Of a stretch of DNA of 64,000 bases, positions 42,301 to 53,117 are shown in pieces. The position numbers were made by a program, and so were the translations under genes. How positions within the stretch are numbered: position 1 is the stretch's first letter; every line of letters starts with the position of its first letter. The notes beneath the pieces are model-generated. The model had not been told where the DNA came from and ran no database searches. It saw only the letters and a program-made list of their open reading frames with translations. Origin of the DNA: Henningerozyma blattae CBS 6284. Its lineage: Eukaryota > Ascomycota > Saccharomycetes > Saccharomycetales > Saccharomycetaceae. The stretch is from the NCBI RefSeq assembly GCF_000315915.1, contig NC_020190.1, positions 496,001-560,000 on the forward strand, written 5' to 3'.

Positions 42301-44530
42301 AGATATTGTCCACGGTGTTCAAGATCTCCAAGAGAAATTATTGGTCTTGAGAGATAAGAGTGAAATCATGCAAAAAGCTCAAAGTGATGCAACTACGTTA
42401 TTTTGCTGTTTAATTCGTTCACGTTTGGCAACACGTAGAGTTTTGCAAGAATTTAAATTAAATAAGCAATCCTTCCAATGGGTATTGAATAACGTGGAAG
42501 CGCAATTTTTACGTTCAGTTGTTCACCCTGGTGAAATGGTTGGTGTTTTGGCTGCCCAATCCATTGGTGAACCTGCCACTCAAATGACTCTAAATACTTT
42601 CCATTTTGCTGGTGTGGCATCTAAAAAAGTTACCTCTGGTGTTCCACGTTTAAAGGAAATTTTAAATGTTGCTAAGAACATGAAGACACCATCTTTAACT
42701 GCTTACTTGGAACCTGCATATGCTGCAGATCAAGAGAAAGCTAAATTAATTAGATCTGCCATTGAGCACACGACACTAAAAAGTGTTACCGTGGCATCAG
42801 AAATTTATTATGATCCAGATCCACGTACAACAGTGATTGCCGAAGATGAAGAAATTATGCAGTTACACTTCTCTTTAATGGATGAAGAAACAGAAAAATC
42901 ATTAGATCAACAATCTCCATGGTTATTACGTTTAGAATTAGATCGTGCTGCTATGAATGATAAGGATTTAACAATGGGCCAAGTTGGTGAAAAGATTAGA
43001 GAGACTTTCAGAAATGATTTGTTCGTTATATGGTCAGAAGATAACGCCGAAAAGTTAATTATACGTTGCCGTGTTGTCCGTCCTAAGGCCCTTGATGCGG
43101 AAACTGAAGCTGAAGAAGATCATATGTTGAAGAAAATAGAAAATACCATGTTAGAAAATATCACTTTACGTGGTGTTGAAAATATTGAACGTGTAGTTAT
43201 GATGAAATATGATAGAAAAATCCCAGGCACATCTGGTGCCTATGAGAAAGTACCTGAATGGGTATTAGAAACTGATGGTGTCAATTTGTTGGAAGTTATG
43301 ACTGTTCCTGGTGTTGACGCCTCTAGAATATACACCAACTCATTTATCGACATTACTGAGGTATTAGGTATCGAAGCTGGCCGTGCTGCCTTGTATAAAG
43401 AAGTTTACAATGTTATTGCTTCTGATGGGTCCTACGTTAACTACCGTCATATGGCTCTATTGGTCGATGTCATGACAACAAACGGTAGTCTAACTTCAGT
43501 TACACGTCATGGTTTCAATAGGTCCAACACCGGTGCTCTAATGAGATGTTCATTTGAAGAAACAGTGGAAATTTTGTTTGAAGCTGGTGCTTCTGCAGAA
43601 TTAGATGATTGTCGTGGTGTATCTGAAAATGTCATTTTGGGTCAAATGGCTCCAATTGGTACAGGATCTTTCGATGTTATGATAGATGAAGAATCTTTGG
43701 TTAAGTATATGCCAGAACAAAAGGTATCCGAATTAGCTGATGGCCAAGCAGGTGGTGAAACTCCATACAGCTCTGACGCAGGTCTGGTCAACACTGAAAT
43801 CGACGTTAAGGATGAATTAATGTTCTCTCCATTGGTCGATTCTGGTTCAACAGATGCCATGGCCGGTGGATTTACCGCGTATGGTGGCGGTGACTATGGT
43901 AGTGCAACATCACCTTTCACAGCTTATGGAGAAACTCCTGCATCTCCTGGATTTGGAAGTGTTTCATCCCCCGGATTTTCTGCTACCTCACCTGCCTATT
44001 CGCCAACTTCACCAGCATACTCACCAACTTCGCCAAGCTACAGCCCTACATCCCCAAGTTATAGCCCAACTTCTCCTTCTTACTCACCCACATCTCCTAG
44101 CTATTCACCAACCTCCCCAAGTTATTCGCCAACCTCCCCAAGTTATTCACCAACCTCTCCAAGTTATTCACCTACTTCTCCATCCTACTCTCCTACTTCT
44201 CCATCCTACTCTCCAACATCTCCAAGCTATAGTCCTACCTCACCAAGCTATAGTCCTACCTCACCAAGCTATAGTCCAACATCACCAAGTTACAGCCCTA
44301 CATCACCAAGTTATTCGCCAACTTCACCCAGTTACTCTCCAACATCTCCAAGCTACTCTCCAACTTCCCCCAGCTATAGCCCAACATCCCCAAGCTACTC
44401 TCCAACTTCCCCTAGCTATAGCCCAACCTCTCCAAACTATAGTCCCAGATCTCCTTCATATTCTCCTTCATCTAATAGTCGTAATAATGATGATGATGAC
44501 GATGACGATCAAACAGATAAAAATAATTAA
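39350..44530 (+). CDS. RPO21: RNA polymerase II largest subunit Rpb1
   Basis: The 1,726-residue protein has all Rpb1 landmarks. The N-terminal zinc-binding Cys/His cluster includes [17 protein letters not shown]. The catalytic [10 protein letters not shown] has Asp481, Asp483 and Asp485, numbered as in S. cerevisiae. The bridge helix lies around [21 protein letters not shown] and the trigger loop around [19 protein letters not shown]. The C-terminal domain (43997-44479) has 23 Tyr-started heptads, mostly YSPTSPS, against 26 in S. cerevisiae as I recall. The last heptads are [14 protein letters not shown] and YSPSSNS, followed by an Asp-rich tail. Convergent with BPL1, as YDL140C and YDL141W are. 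Confidence 0.99.
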   Translation: MVGQQYSSAPLRTIKEVQFGLFSPEEIRAISVAKIRFPETMDETQTRAKIGGLNDPRLGSIDRNLKCQTCQEGMNECPGHFGHIDLAKPVFHIGFISKIKKVCECICMHCGKLLLDEHNEQMRQILKIKDSKKRFNAIWSLCKTKMICDTDVPSEHDPTQLVSRGGCGNAQPTVRKDGLKLVGSWKKEKNTSDGDEPEQRILSTEEILNIFKHISPEDSIAMGFNEEFSRPEWMFLTVLPVPPPPVRPSISFNESQRGEDDLTFKLADILKANISLETLEHNGAPHHAIEEAESLLQFHVATYMDNDIAGQPQALQKSGRPVKSIRARLKGKEGRIRGNLMGKRVDFSARTVISGDPNLELDQVGVPKSIAKTLTYPEVVTPYNIDRLTHLVRNGPNEHPGAKYVIRDNGDRIDLRYSKRAGDIQLQYGWKVERHIMDNDPVLFNRQPSLHKMSMMAHRVRVMPFSTFRLNLSVTSPYNADFDGDEMNLHVPQSEETRAELSQLCAVPLQIVSAQSNKPCMGIVQDTLCGIRKLTLRDNFIEFDQVLNLLYWVPDWDGVIPTPAILKPKPLWSGKQILSIAIPKGIHLQRFDEGTTFLSPKDNGMLIIDGQIIFGVVDKKTVGSSSGGLIHVVTREKGPQICAKLFSNIQKVTNYWFLHNGFSTGIGDTIADGETMREITGTIAEAKRKVEEVTKEAQANLLTAKHGMTLRESFEDNVVRFLNEARDKAGRLAEVNLNDTNNVKQMVSAGSKGSFINIAQMSACVGQQSVEGKRIAFGFVDRTLPHFSKDDYSPESKGFVENSYLRGLTPQEFFFHAMGGREGLIDTAVKTAETGYIQRRLVKALEDIMVHYDSTTRNSLGNVIQFVYGEDGIDAGHIEKQSIDTIGGSDAAFEKRYRIDLLNTENSLNPSLLESGAEISGNLKLQNLLDVEYKQLVKDRTFLRTVFVDGEPNWPLPVNIKRIVQNAQQTFKVDHSKPSDLTIPDIVHGVQDLQEKLLVLRDKSEIMQKAQSDATTLFCCLIRSRLATRRVLQEFKLNKQSFQWVLNNVEAQFLRSVVHPGEMVGVLAAQSIGEPATQMTLNTFHFAGVASKKVTSGVPRLKEILNVAKNMKTPSLTAYLEPAYAADQEKAKLIRSAIEHTTLKSVTVASEIYYDPDPRTTVIAEDEEIMQLHFSLMDEETEKSLDQQSPWLLRLELDRAAMNDKDLTMGQVGEKIRETFRNDLFVIWSEDNAEKLIIRCRVVRPKALDAETEAEEDHMLKKIENTMLENITLRGVENIERVVMMKYDRKIPGTSGAYEKVPEWVLETDGVNLLEVMTVPGVDASRIYTNSFIDITEVLGIEAGRAALYKEVYNVIASDGSYVNYRHMALLVDVMTTNGSLTSVTRHGFNRSNTGALMRCSFEETVEILFEAGASAELDDCRGVSENVILGQMAPIGTGSFDVMIDEESLVKYMPEQKVSELADGQAGGETPYSSDAGLVNTEIDVKDELMFSPLVDSGSTDAMAGGFTAYGGGDYGSATSPFTAYGETPASPGFGSVSSPGFSATSPAYSPTSPAYSPTSPSYSPTSPSYSPTSPSYSPTSPSYSPTSPSYSPTSPSYSPTSPSYSPTSPSYSPTSPSYSPTSPSYSPTSPSYSPTSPSYSPTSPSYSPTSPSYSPTSPSYSPTSPSYSPTSPSYSPTSPSYSPTSPSYSPTSPNYSPRSPSYSPSSNSRNNDDDDDDDQTDKNN
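43997..44479 (+). repeat. CTD heptad repeat array in RPO21, 23 units of 21 bp
   Basis: The DNA repeats every 21 bp with synonymous changes among units, so the protein is nearly perfectly YSPTSPS while the DNA is not. A degenerate FSATSPA unit precedes the array. Three exceptional units close it, including one with Arg in place of Thr (YSPRSPS). A 245-codon ORF in another frame is a shadow of this repeat. Confidence 0.95.
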
Positions 44531-44800
44531 TCGTCATAAAATCATTCATTCTATACCATTTATCATCTACATTAATCTTAAAAATCATTAAATAAAATTT
44601 TTAATTTCATTTCATATATTATATAATCCGAATTTTCATATGTACACAAAAGTTCTCATGTTTTTCTATTTTTAATTTAACATAAATATTGTTATACACG
44701 AAAAACGTTATTCCAAAAAAAAATTCTTATAAATACATATTTATGTAATTTGATCCACTATAGGCTACATACATACCCACTCCCTATCTTATTTATTGAC

Positions 44801-46858
44801 TCATACCTTCTTAGAGATTAGTCCTTTAAATATATCAAAAGAATTACCATCTGGTTGAAGATGGAAAGTCTTACCGGTGAAACTTGTTAAGCTACCACTT
44901 TCCAGTTCTTTAGCGATTAATAAACCATAATCCTCAGTAATTCCTACAATTCTAGCCTGAGAATTACCGTAATCTCCCAGAGTAACTATTTGATTAGAGT
45001 GTAACCAAAGATCATAATACTGCGGTAAAAGTGGTTGGACTCCATAATTGATGAATTGGTCGAGAATTATTTCAAAGTTATTCATGTATTTAGCAAGTAA
45101 AGTTTCCACAGATACATGCGGCAATGGACTTAAGTTTGACATTTGACGCTCTTCATTAAGAAGATCAACCCAACTATTTACTGATGTAGTTGGACCATCG
45201 TTGTCAATATTTAAACCACACCCAAGCAGAGCAATATACTTCTTGGTAGCAAAATGTGTGTTGACTAATAGCCCTGCAATTTTTAAGTAGGCTGGCTCAA
45301 TATCAGTTAAAGGCGCCAATGTGTGCACACCCTTACCTAACAATTGGATATTATTTGCCTTGTAATATTTTGGATCTAGAGCATACATATCATTTGGCCA
45401 TTTTATACGAACAGGTAAATCTTCGAAGCCAGGTGCATATGATAAAATAGCCTTAGTATATGCCAGCATAGATAAATACTGAATGAAAACTATAGATACC
45501 GGCTTTTGAGTTGATGCTGAAGTATATGGCAAAGATATTACTGCAGTAGAGGCAGATACACCCTTAGGATTGATCCATGTATTCCCACTCCTACCAGAAC
45601 CAGATACTTGAATCGTACCTACATGTAAAACTGAATTATCTGGTAATGATTCTAGTAAGACTTTATTATTATTCAACAGCGAAGAAGTTGAAGTAACGAC
45701 TTCACCGTACATTATGACAGAGCCAACTGTGTTAGAAGGATTTAGAGCATTAAAATATTTTTGAATATCAAAATTTGGTGTATATGCCACAGATGGAATA
45801 TTTTCATCAATATCTGGGAAGATGATTGTTTTAGCAACTTCATCGGGTTCTTGATCAATTAATGTGCCTTGTGCCTTATTAAAGGATTTTAGAAGGCCAT
45901 GAAATATCTCGAAGTCATCGGTAGTTCCAGAAACCTTAAAAGGAGTATACGGGGAAATATTTGAGTTAGATATATTAAATAGAGTTTCCTCGAATTTGTT
46001 TAATATTGAACGTCTGAGTGGCAATGATGAAACTAATATAGGTGTTAAATTTGGGTTACTAGCAGAAAGTACACTATTATTACAATGTAATCCTGCTTTA
46101 GAAATAATATATTTCATAAAGTTTAACCTAGAAGTTTCATGTTCCTCCAATGTTTTTAATAACTTAGGTGGAAAATCTACATTTTTTGACTTTTTCAGAA
46201 GACGTGGAATAAATTCTGGATGAGCACCAACTAAAAGTGCCTTACCTTTACCAACAGTGGATAAAACCACCGCTGCCGCATCCGTTCTTTTATCCGATGT
46301 GCTAAAACCATTGACATCTGTTGGCTCAGGAAATGTAGCTAAAATTTCAACATTATCATACGTCTCAGCATCAACAAATAAGGGACCGCCGTTAAAATAC
46401 GTTTTAAAACTAGAGCCATCCGAAACTTTAAGAATGATAGCTTTTGCATTCTTTTCACTATTGTACTGAAAACCACTATATGCCGGACCTCTTCCAATAC
46501 CAGGAAAAAATTTCAACTTTCTTGGCCCAGTTATTTCCATTGATGGATCACCTTGAGCAAATTCCACTCTACTTGTCCCAAAGTAACCACCAGCACAAAA
46601 ACCAATATATACACCGCCATTCTCCACAAATCTTTTTATGACAGAAATAACAGGGTCACAATCAGCAACGTATGGTAAATCAGCACCACCTGGAAAAACT
46701 ATTGCAGCAGCCTTTGAAGTCCATGGCTCCATCTTTAAAATTTTTGCATTTACCGTACTAACAGCATAATAGGGTTCCAAAAAATGACGAAGAGTTTCTA
46801 CAGTATGTTTAACCGAGCCTGGTGTAGTACCATCGCCATTATAAACTAGTACATTCAT
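44801..46858 (-). CDS. BPL1: Biotin-protein ligase Bpl1
   Basis: A 685-residue biotin ligase, starting at the ATG at 46858 ([15 protein letters not shown]), which matches the yeast N-terminus. An upstream in-frame ORF to 46969 adds 37 residues with no counterpart. The N-terminal half is the glutamine-amidotransferase-like BPL_N domain ([19 protein letters not shown]). The C-terminal half is the ligase, with KWPNDMYA and GCGLNID. Bpl1 biotinylates pyruvate carboxylase and acetyl-CoA carboxylase. The biotin-AMP loop, GRGRGG in S. cerevisiae as I recall, reads GSGRSG here (45575-45601). Length is near 690. Confidence 0.95.
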   Translation of the reverse strand: MNVLVYNGDGTTPGSVKHTVETLRHFLEPYYAVSTVNAKILKMEPWTSKAAAIVFPGGADLPYVADCDPVISVIKRFVENGGVYIGFCAGGYFGTSRVEFAQGDPSMEITGPRKLKFFPGIGRGPAYSGFQYNSEKNAKAIILKVSDGSSFKTYFNGGPLFVDAETYDNVEILATFPEPTDVNGFSTSDKRTDAAAVVLSTVGKGKALLVGAHPEFIPRLLKKSKNVDFPPKLLKTLEEHETSRLNFMKYIISKAGLHCNNSVLSASNPNLTPILVSSLPLRRSILNKFEETLFNISNSNISPYTPFKVSGTTDDFEIFHGLLKSFNKAQGTLIDQEPDEVAKTIIFPDIDENIPSVAYTPNFDIQKYFNALNPSNTVGSVIMYGEVVTSTSSLLNNNKVLLESLPDNSVLHVGTIQVSGSGRSGNTWINPKGVSASTAVISLPYTSASTQKPVSIVFIQYLSMLAYTKAILSYAPGFEDLPVRIKWPNDMYALDPKYYKANNIQLLGKGVHTLAPLTDIEPAYLKIAGLLVNTHFATKKYIALLGCGLNIDNDGPTTSVNSWVDLLNEERQMSNLSPLPHVSVETLLAKYMNNFEIILDQFINYGVQPLLPQYYDLWLHSNQIVTLGDYGNSQARIVGITEDYGLLIAKELESGSLTSFTGKTFHLQPDGNSFDIFKGLISKKV

Positions 46859-47449
46859 AGCTCGCCTAATATACTCTGTGACTAACTTGTACGACACAAT
46901 ATTTGAAATGAATGAAATTTCTTTTTCTTTTAATAATTTTTCAGGATTGGCAGATTTGAAAATTTTCAATAGAAGAATTAATGTGCTATATTTATGCTAA
47001 GCCAATGTGCTAAATATTTAATAAAAATTCGTTGAAACATTAGTGTTTATGCTTTTTCCAGCAGAAATCTTTTAATACAACTATTAAAAACTTTCATTTG
47101 AGTTCGACTTCCTTTTTCAGACAATCTTTTGGTATCAATCGGCCTGAAACTAGTTATCGCGAATTCCGAGCAGTCATGTAGCCATGACTAAATGGAAAAT
47201 GAGAAACCTAATCGTTAATATTTCAGCAAATAATAAGTTTATCAATTTTATAAGAACTTGACCTTAAATTTGTTTACATACTTAATGGGAAATAATTTAA
47301 TTAGATTTGCGATACAGGCGGTTATTTTGGCAATTATTTGCAGTGTAGTTTTTGCTTTTTACTGCGTATAACTTTAAATCGAAAAGAGAATGGTGGGTTT
47401 ATTATTATATAGAAATTAAGATATATAAAACTAAATGTACATTTTGGGA
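46859..47449. other. Intergenic, BPL1 promoter and CCT4 3' end
   Basis: 591 bp between two minus-strand genes. In S. cerevisiae CRD1 (cardiolipin synthase, YDL142C) lies at this point. No trace of it is seen here, and no other ORF. Confidence 0.6.
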
Positions 47450-49042
47450 TTAACGGCTAAAAGTAATATCATCAATACGTAGAATAGACTTAACGCATTC
47501 AGATGCAAGAGTAACGGCACTTGTACTAACTAGCACAGGCTGTAGAATATGCTCCTCGAAAGTATTTGTAGTACCAGAACGTCTAACTGAAATACCATCG
47601 TTTACTTCACCAGATGCATGCTTAGAACGTAATTCAGTTACAACCTTAATACTATTCAAGCCAGCATTTTCGGCTAGAGTAGTAGGTATAACTTCTAATG
47701 CCTGAGCAAATTCTTGCCAGATAAAAGCTTCAACACCTTCCATTTTACGGGATTCTGCAGTTAATATACGAGAAACTTCGATTTCAGGAGCACCACCACC
47801 AGCAATTAAACCGCGTTCCTTAACTAGACAGCGGATGACACATAAAGCATCATGTAAAGAACGCTCTGTTTCATCTAAAATTAGACGGTTTGCACCACGG
47901 ATAACTACAGAGACAGTTGGCTTAGCATTATTATTTTTGATACCAGTTAATTTAACAATATTAGATCCATCGCTCTCAATTTCTTCAACCAAATCAACAG
48001 TACCCAACCTATCTTCTGTGAAAAGTTCGACATCCGCGATAGGCTTGCACCCTAAACTTTTTGATAAGAAGTCAATTTCTTCTCTTTCAATATCTTTAAC
48101 CACCATAATATTCAACTTGGATAAGAAATGTAATGCTAAATCATTAACAGCATCTCTTAGGATAGACTTTTGAATTAACAAAACGTTACATTTCACCTTT
48201 TTAATCTTCTTACAGATGTTTAATAAATAAGCTCTTTCTTCTTTTAAAATTTTGTCCATTTGTCTATAATCACTTACAACAATATTATTTTCAGTGTCTG
48301 GTTTTGGAGGAGATATTTGAAATTGAATTAAACCTACCCTGGCTTTTTCCATTCTAGTTGGCCCACCAGCTGTTTTAACGACATTCTGTGTCAGCACAAC
48401 ACCATCTATCATTTCAGTATCATCAATTGTACCACCAACCTTTTTAATCAACCTGATATCATTTAAATCCACATTTTTCGATTCCTCAGAGGTAATGCTT
48501 AAAACTGTATCAACGGCCAATGGAGCTAAGCAGGTAGAGTATTGGGATACAATCTTGGAACTTAAAGAGGTTGTTGCAGCACGAATCAATGCATCTCTAT
48601 CACTTAATGAAATCTTATGTGACATTTGTAATAAAATTTCAACAGCTCTTTTCGAAGCCCTTTGAAAAGATTCTGCAATTATAGTAGGATGAATACCTTT
48701 ATTCAAAAGTCTTTCTGCAGCACCCAACAAGGCACCAGTTAAGATAACAACAGAAGTAGTACCATCACCAGCTTCTGCATCTTGAGCAGCAGAAACTTCA
48801 ACTAACATTTTAGCAACTGGATGTAAAATAGCCATTTGTTTCAAAATAGTATGACCATCATTAGAAATGATAACTTCACCACGTGAAGTTTTGATCATCT
48901 TATCCATACCTTTTGGTCCTAGAGAAGTACGAATGGCATCTGCTACAGCACGGGCAGCAATGATATTAGCCTTACGGACTTCTTGAGGCTTTTCTTTACT
49001 TTTAAAAGTAGCATTAGAAGGATTCTTGACGGCGGTTGCCAT
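47450..49042 (-). CDS. CCT4: Chaperonin CCT/TRiC delta subunit
   Basis: A 530-residue group II chaperonin subunit, started at the ATG at 49042 (MATAVKNPSNATFK); two codons further upstream the reading frame opens with GTG only. ATP-site motifs are SLGPKGMDKM, ISNDGHTIL, GDGTTSVV and the late GGGAPEIE. It matches yeast Cct4 (528) along its whole length, including the C-terminus ILRIDDITFSR. It works in the hetero-oligomeric ring that folds actin and tubulin. Neighbours fit YDL143W. Confidence 0.98.
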   Translation of the reverse strand: MATAVKNPSNATFKSKEKPQEVRKANIIAARAVADAIRTSLGPKGMDKMIKTSRGEVIISNDGHTILKQMAILHPVAKMLVEVSAAQDAEAGDGTTSVVILTGALLGAAERLLNKGIHPTIIAESFQRASKRAVEILLQMSHKISLSDRDALIRAATTSLSSKIVSQYSTCLAPLAVDTVLSITSEESKNVDLNDIRLIKKVGGTIDDTEMIDGVVLTQNVVKTAGGPTRMEKARVGLIQFQISPPKPDTENNIVVSDYRQMDKILKEERAYLLNICKKIKKVKCNVLLIQKSILRDAVNDLALHFLSKLNIMVVKDIEREEIDFLSKSLGCKPIADVELFTEDRLGTVDLVEEIESDGSNIVKLTGIKNNNAKPTVSVVIRGANRLILDETERSLHDALCVIRCLVKERGLIAGGGAPEIEVSRILTAESRKMEGVEAFIWQEFAQALEVIPTTLAENAGLNSIKVVTELRSKHASGEVNDGISVRRSGTTNTFEEHILQPVLVSTSAVTLASECVKSILRIDDITFSR

Positions 49043-49707
49043 TTTCACTATATTTTCTTTTAGATGGTGTCAGAATTATAGCAATTTAGATAATAATTCA
49101 GAATTAAAATACAAATTGTGCAATATAGAACAAATGCAACCCTTAATCGTCTTGATTCTCAAAGTATATGTTAGCTAAATGTATATATTTTACAATGTTT
49201 TGATAAATAATATCTTTAATTTTACTTTACTCAAATTTGATGGTGGCAAAAACTTTTCCGGGAACCTATCACGTGTTTAAAAATATTTTTAAGAGACAAG
49301 ACTTAAGACTGGCGATCTATAGATATTTGTATGTATTATTACTATGGTATTTATTAATAAATATAAACAGTTCAGCATATTACTTAGATTAGACTTGATA
49401 TATACTTATAGTTAATTTTTGTTTAAATACGTGTAGTGGTTTTAATCTTTTTCATTATTATTATTTAATCATTTTCAAATAGCTTAAATGAATTCTCGCG
49501 AAAAATTCTGAGATCAATAATGATGAGGTTAGGTAGAATTTCTTAAAAATATTCACATGCGTTCTTCACGAATATTAATAATATATATACAATTTTATCA
49601 AGACCGTTAACTATAACAGTTTAACAAGCTTTGAAGTCCAGTTTTTTTTTCATTGATTAGAATCAAGATAAAAGACACTTTTCGTACTCAGCTCATTTTT
49701 TACCGAT
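49043..49707. other. Divergent promoter region of CCT4 and CDC123
   Basis: 665 bp. It contains a perfect PACE nonamer (49242-49250) and a CACGTG (49270-49275) about 200-230 bp from the CCT4 start. The CDC123 side is AT-rich with a poly(T) shortly before the ATG. Confidence 0.6.
49242..49250 (+). promoter_or_regulatory. Perfect PACE (Rpn4) element between CCT4 and CDC123
   Basis: GGTGGCAAA is the exact Rpn4-binding nonamer found upstream of proteasome genes. It lies 200 bp from CCT4 and 458 bp from CDC123. Placing a chaperonin gene under proteasome-stress control would make biological sense but is inferred from the motif only. Confidence 0.55.
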
Positions 49708-50802
49708 ATGACTCAACAATACACAACTTTATCAGAAATACCATTATCCAAATCATCCGTTGAACATGCGTCATTCTCTTACTGGTATAAACTGTTTCAA
49801 AAACATATTCCTACCTCTAGAATAATTAGCCCTTTACCGGATGAATTTATCCAATACTTAGAACAAGATGGAATCAAGCTACCTGTTGAAAAAAATTCCT
49901 CTTCCTACTATACTGATAAGATCCAGAGAAATGAAGACAATGAGTATAGTGATTGGGATAACTCAGATGATGAAGAAAATACTAGAAAATATAAACAACC
50001 TATAGACCCGCTGACTCATTTTCCAGAATTACATCAAAGGATTAAAGATATCATCGATGAGATTGGGCCTGTTACCCCAAAATTAAATTGGTCAGCTCCT
50101 AGAGATGCTACTTGGATACTTCCCAATAATAACATGAAATGTAATGAAGTTAATGAGATTTATTTACTTCTAAACGCCTCAAACTACATTGCCTATGACT
50201 TAGAACATGCGTTTGATGACTGTATTGATAAAGATCAAATTACACCCACAAAACCTTCATATGAACTAGTTTTAAGACAATGGTTTAATATAAATCCTGC
50301 TTTAGAATTTAGAATATTCGTTAAAAATCAAAGAGTAATCGGTGTTTCTCAGCGTGATTTAAATTACTACGATTATTTAGAAGCCCTATCAGATACCTTT
50401 AAAGATACTATTGATGAATTTATAGAGGATGAAGTTATACTACTGTACCCTGAACAAGATTTTGTCATTGATTTATATATTCCAAGACCCTTTAAAAAAG
50501 CATTTATTATTGATATTAATACTTTTTCCAGGTCAACAGATCCTTTGATGTTTTCTTGGAATGAGCTAGTTACAATGGATTTGGATATTGACAATGAACG
50601 TGATTACGAATTAAGATTAGTAAAAAGAAATAATGTCGCAAGATTTGCTTCCAAGGAACATTCAGAAAACCAAGTACCCAAAGATGTAGTCGATGCTAGT
50701 TTAGATCCAAATGTTATTAAGGAGCTAGCATCAAAATGGAAAGAATTATTATCTCAACAAGAAGCAGATACCGATTCAGACAGTGATTCGGCAGAAGAGT
50801 AG
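49708..50802 (+). CDS. CDC123: Cdc123, eIF2 assembly factor
   Basis: A 364-residue D123-family protein with an ATP-grasp-like fold. Signatures are APRDATWI, LRQWFNINPALEFRIFVKNQRVIGVSQRDLNYY and FVIDLYIPRPFKKAFIIDINTFS. It binds eIF2-gamma and is required to assemble the eIF2 heterotrimer. Length is near S. cerevisiae Cdc123 (360). The C-terminus is acidic (DTDSDSDSAEE). In S. cerevisiae it is YLR215C; here it sits directly beside CCT4 (YDL143W), showing the merging of two S. cerevisiae tracks. Confidence 0.96.
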   Translation: MTQQYTTLSEIPLSKSSVEHASFSYWYKLFQKHIPTSRIISPLPDEFIQYLEQDGIKLPVEKNSSSYYTDKIQRNEDNEYSDWDNSDDEENTRKYKQPIDPLTHFPELHQRIKDIIDEIGPVTPKLNWSAPRDATWILPNNNMKCNEVNEIYLLLNASNYIAYDLEHAFDDCIDKDQITPTKPSYELVLRQWFNINPALEFRIFVKNQRVIGVSQRDLNYYDYLEALSDTFKDTIDEFIEDEVILLYPEQDFVIDLYIPRPFKKAFIIDINTFSRSTDPLMFSWNELVTMDLDIDNERDYELRLVKRNNVARFASKEHSENQVPKDVVDASLDPNVIKELASKWKELLSQQEADTDSDSDSAEE

Positions 50803-50969
50803 TTGTGCCTAATTTCAATAAAACTTTTCATTTTGTTCTCACAATAGTTTTATTTTCGAAGTAAAAATGCATTATCTTTCAAAATTCTTTTATAGACTGC
50901 ATACGTGTATTCATATATACTATAGATGGATATATAGGTATATCATTTAGAACATTAATCGGGTAGAGT

Positions 50970-53117
50970 TTAATCAAATATATTTCTCCTGAAATGAAAA
51001 AATATTAAACGCTTTAAAGTTGTAAATGGATTTTTATTTTTGATGTAAGAAACACCACTTGAAACAAATTCGGTGGGGGTTTCATGAATTTTAGTGCGTT
51101 CTGTTGTTAGGTTAGTAATATTAGTTCTAGGAATTGTTTTGTTGGTTAATGTAGTGTTTTCAATGGTCATATTGAGAAACGTTGTGTTAACAACGGTTAT
51201 ATTAAAAGTTGCTTGATTATTTTTTAGCTTCTTTAGGGCACGAGTATCTGGAACGAAATGAATATCTGGATCAAGTAACTTTATATCAGTCGAATTCTTC
51301 TTGTAAGTTGTTTTAGAAGTAGGTTTAGAAATTGTTTTAGAAGGTGATTTAGCCTTTTTCTTCATATATATTGGCTTAACAGGATTAAATTGTACTTTTG
51401 GCTCCCATATGTATGGAATATAGTTACATGACCAATTAATTGCAAATTGGTTTTGAGAATTCCCATCTTTTTTATAAGCAAATGTTAATTGAGAAAAGTC
51501 GTCATCTTCTAAAACTGGAGATGGCCCCAGTCCCTTTTCGTCTTGTAAACATTTCCTCATTGGTTCAACGTATTCATTATGATATGGCATTATTTTCATA
51601 TCGTGCACACGTAGCATAAATTGTCCATTTTCAACAATATCTGGAGAGGTTTCCCAGTCAATTGGTCCTCCAGCCCATCCAATGGTTCCAGGATGATTTC
51701 CTTCACCTCCACCTGGCCAGAGTGCAATTTCTAATCTCATAGGTGTGATTGGATACTTGAACTTCTTTAAACCTTCGTCCCATGTTTCTGCTTTATGTAG
51801 TGTGCGAATTGGAACACCGTCAATTAGCCAAATTAAACGTTCTTCGTTCCAATCAATTTCATACTTGTGATAATTTGCCCACGTATTACTTGGAACTTGG
51901 GACTTTTGCATCTTAGAATATATTAATTCCCTTTCGCAGAAATAGTTTGTTTGAACTTCGTTTAATTCCCCACCTAAAAATTCGAAATCTATTTCGTCAC
52001 CTATAGAACTCATTAAAACTATAGCACTTACTACACCTTTTCCTCTCGATGTTTTCATATTAACCTCAACCCTACCATAAAGAAATGATCTAGCAGACGA
52101 AACAACACTTCCTGTTGTTCTCTTAGGCATACCTAAAATAATTTCCCCTGAGTTATTGTCAATGCTTGTATAACCCCCATGAGTAAAACTGTAGTCTCTT
52201 AACATATCTTCTGCCTCTTCTTCATCGGATGCTATTAGATATTTTAGATAACTTATTAGACCCCATCTACTTAATTCATAATGATCTTCGTCATCATCCG
52301 AATTTGGCTCTTCAGGAATACTCATAGTACTCTCTGATTCAAATCCTCTAATAAATTCCCACCCTCCTGAATAGTTTTCAACAAAATTCTGCATTATTTG
52401 TTCATAATGTGTGGAATTATTATACTTTAGATCTATATATTCATATTCATCATTCTCTTCTTCAAAATCCTCCTCTTCATCATCTTCATCATCTATCGCA
52501 TAATGGCCATCATCTTCATCATCTTCATCATCCTCATCATCCTCATCATCCTCATCATCTTCATCATCTATTTCGTAATACTCATCATTTTCTTCATAGT
52601 TTCCCTCGTCTCCGTCATATTCCTCATCTTCATTATCCTCATCGTTTTCTTCACCATCTTCTTCATTATCTTCTTCATGATCTTCTTCTAGATTATACTC
52701 TTCTTCTTCATCATCGTTTCCTTCCTCATCTTCTTCGTTATTATCGTATTCATTGTATTCATTTTGTTCATTCTCTTCATTATCTTCATCCTCATCATCA
52801 TCTTCATACTCATCTTCATAATCATCTTCATCCAAATTTGGTTTTGGACCTGCTGTGGCATCAAATGATAACTCCATTGGAGGAATTAATGCTGGAATAG
52901 CCAAACAACTATCAGCACTAAATGAGTTTTTTGGATTACAACCATTAACGCACGCAGGCCCTTTCCCACATTCGCCATACTGTGAACAACATGGCCACTC
53001 AGCTGGACAGTGCTCATTATCAGTACACTTAATTTTCATATAAGGTTGAATTTGAGATATTGGAAATACAAAAGGAAAATTAAATATGAGTATCCAAAAA
53101 TATATTAACAGTTTCAT
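50970..53117 (-). CDS. CRR1: Crr1-like GH16 transglycosidase with a polyacidic insert
   Basis: The 715-residue secreted protein starts at the ATG at 53117; the frame above it opens with GTG. A signal peptide (about 1-19) is followed by a Cys-rich chitin-binding-like module (31-71, CPAEWPCCSQYGECGKGPAC). An extreme Asp/Glu/Tyr stretch (about 95-245) comes next, then a GH16 domain with catalytic DEIDFE at 374-379 and an N-glycosylation-rich tail. CRH-family enzymes cross-link chitin to glucan; Crr1 acts in the spore wall. S. cerevisiae Crr1 (YLR213C) has 422 residues, so the acidic insert and tail account for the excess. The gene is inverted relative to its YLR neighbours. Confidence 0.88.
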   Translation of the reverse strand: MKLLIYFWILIFNFPFVFPISQIQPYMKIKCTDNEHCPAEWPCCSQYGECGKGPACVNGCNPKNSFSADSCLAIPALIPPMELSFDATAGPKPNLDEDDYEDEYEDDDEDEDNEENEQNEYNEYDNNEEDEEGNDDEEEEYNLEEDHEEDNEEDGEENDEDNEDEEYDGDEGNYEENDEYYEIDDEDDEDDEDDEDDEDDEDDGHYAIDDEDDEEEDFEEENDEYEYIDLKYNNSTHYEQIMQNFVENYSGGWEFIRGFESESTMSIPEEPNSDDDEDHYELSRWGLISYLKYLIASDEEEAEDMLRDYSFTHGGYTSIDNNSGEIILGMPKRTTGSVVSSARSFLYGRVEVNMKTSRGKGVVSAIVLMSSIGDEIDFEFLGGELNEVQTNYFCERELIYSKMQKSQVPSNTWANYHKYEIDWNEERLIWLIDGVPIRTLHKAETWDEGLKKFKYPITPMRLEIALWPGGGEGNHPGTIGWAGGPIDWETSPDIVENGQFMLRVHDMKIMPYHNEYVEPMRKCLQDEKGLGPSPVLEDDDFSQLTFAYKKDGNSQNQFAINWSCNYIPYIWEPKVQFNPVKPIYMKKKAKSPSKTISKPTSKTTYKKNSTDIKLLDPDIHFVPDTRALKKLKNNQATFNITVVNTTFLNMTIENTTLTNKTIPRTNITNLTTERTKIHETPTEFVSSGVSYIKNKNPFTTLKRLIFFHFRRNIFD
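52385..52835. repeat. GAT/GAA-type repeat coding for the acidic insert of CRR1
   Basis: About 450 bp made mainly of TCATC, TTCTTC and CTCATC words on the plus strand (Asp and Glu codons on the minus strand). A regular CATCATCCT-like core lies near 52510-52570. It yields spurious His- and Ile-rich ORFs in other frames. Confidence 0.9.

Noticed and set aside
43854..44591. 245-codon ORF overlapping the end of RPO21
   Set aside because: A His/Gln/Leu-rich shadow of the CTD heptad repeat in another frame.
46859..46969. N-terminal extension of BPL1 by 37 residues
   Set aside because: The internal ATG at 46858 aligns with the conserved MNVLVYNG start, and the extension has no counterpart.
52409..52900. 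163-codon His-rich ORF opposite CRR1
   Set aside because: An antisense shadow of the Asp/Glu codon repeat.
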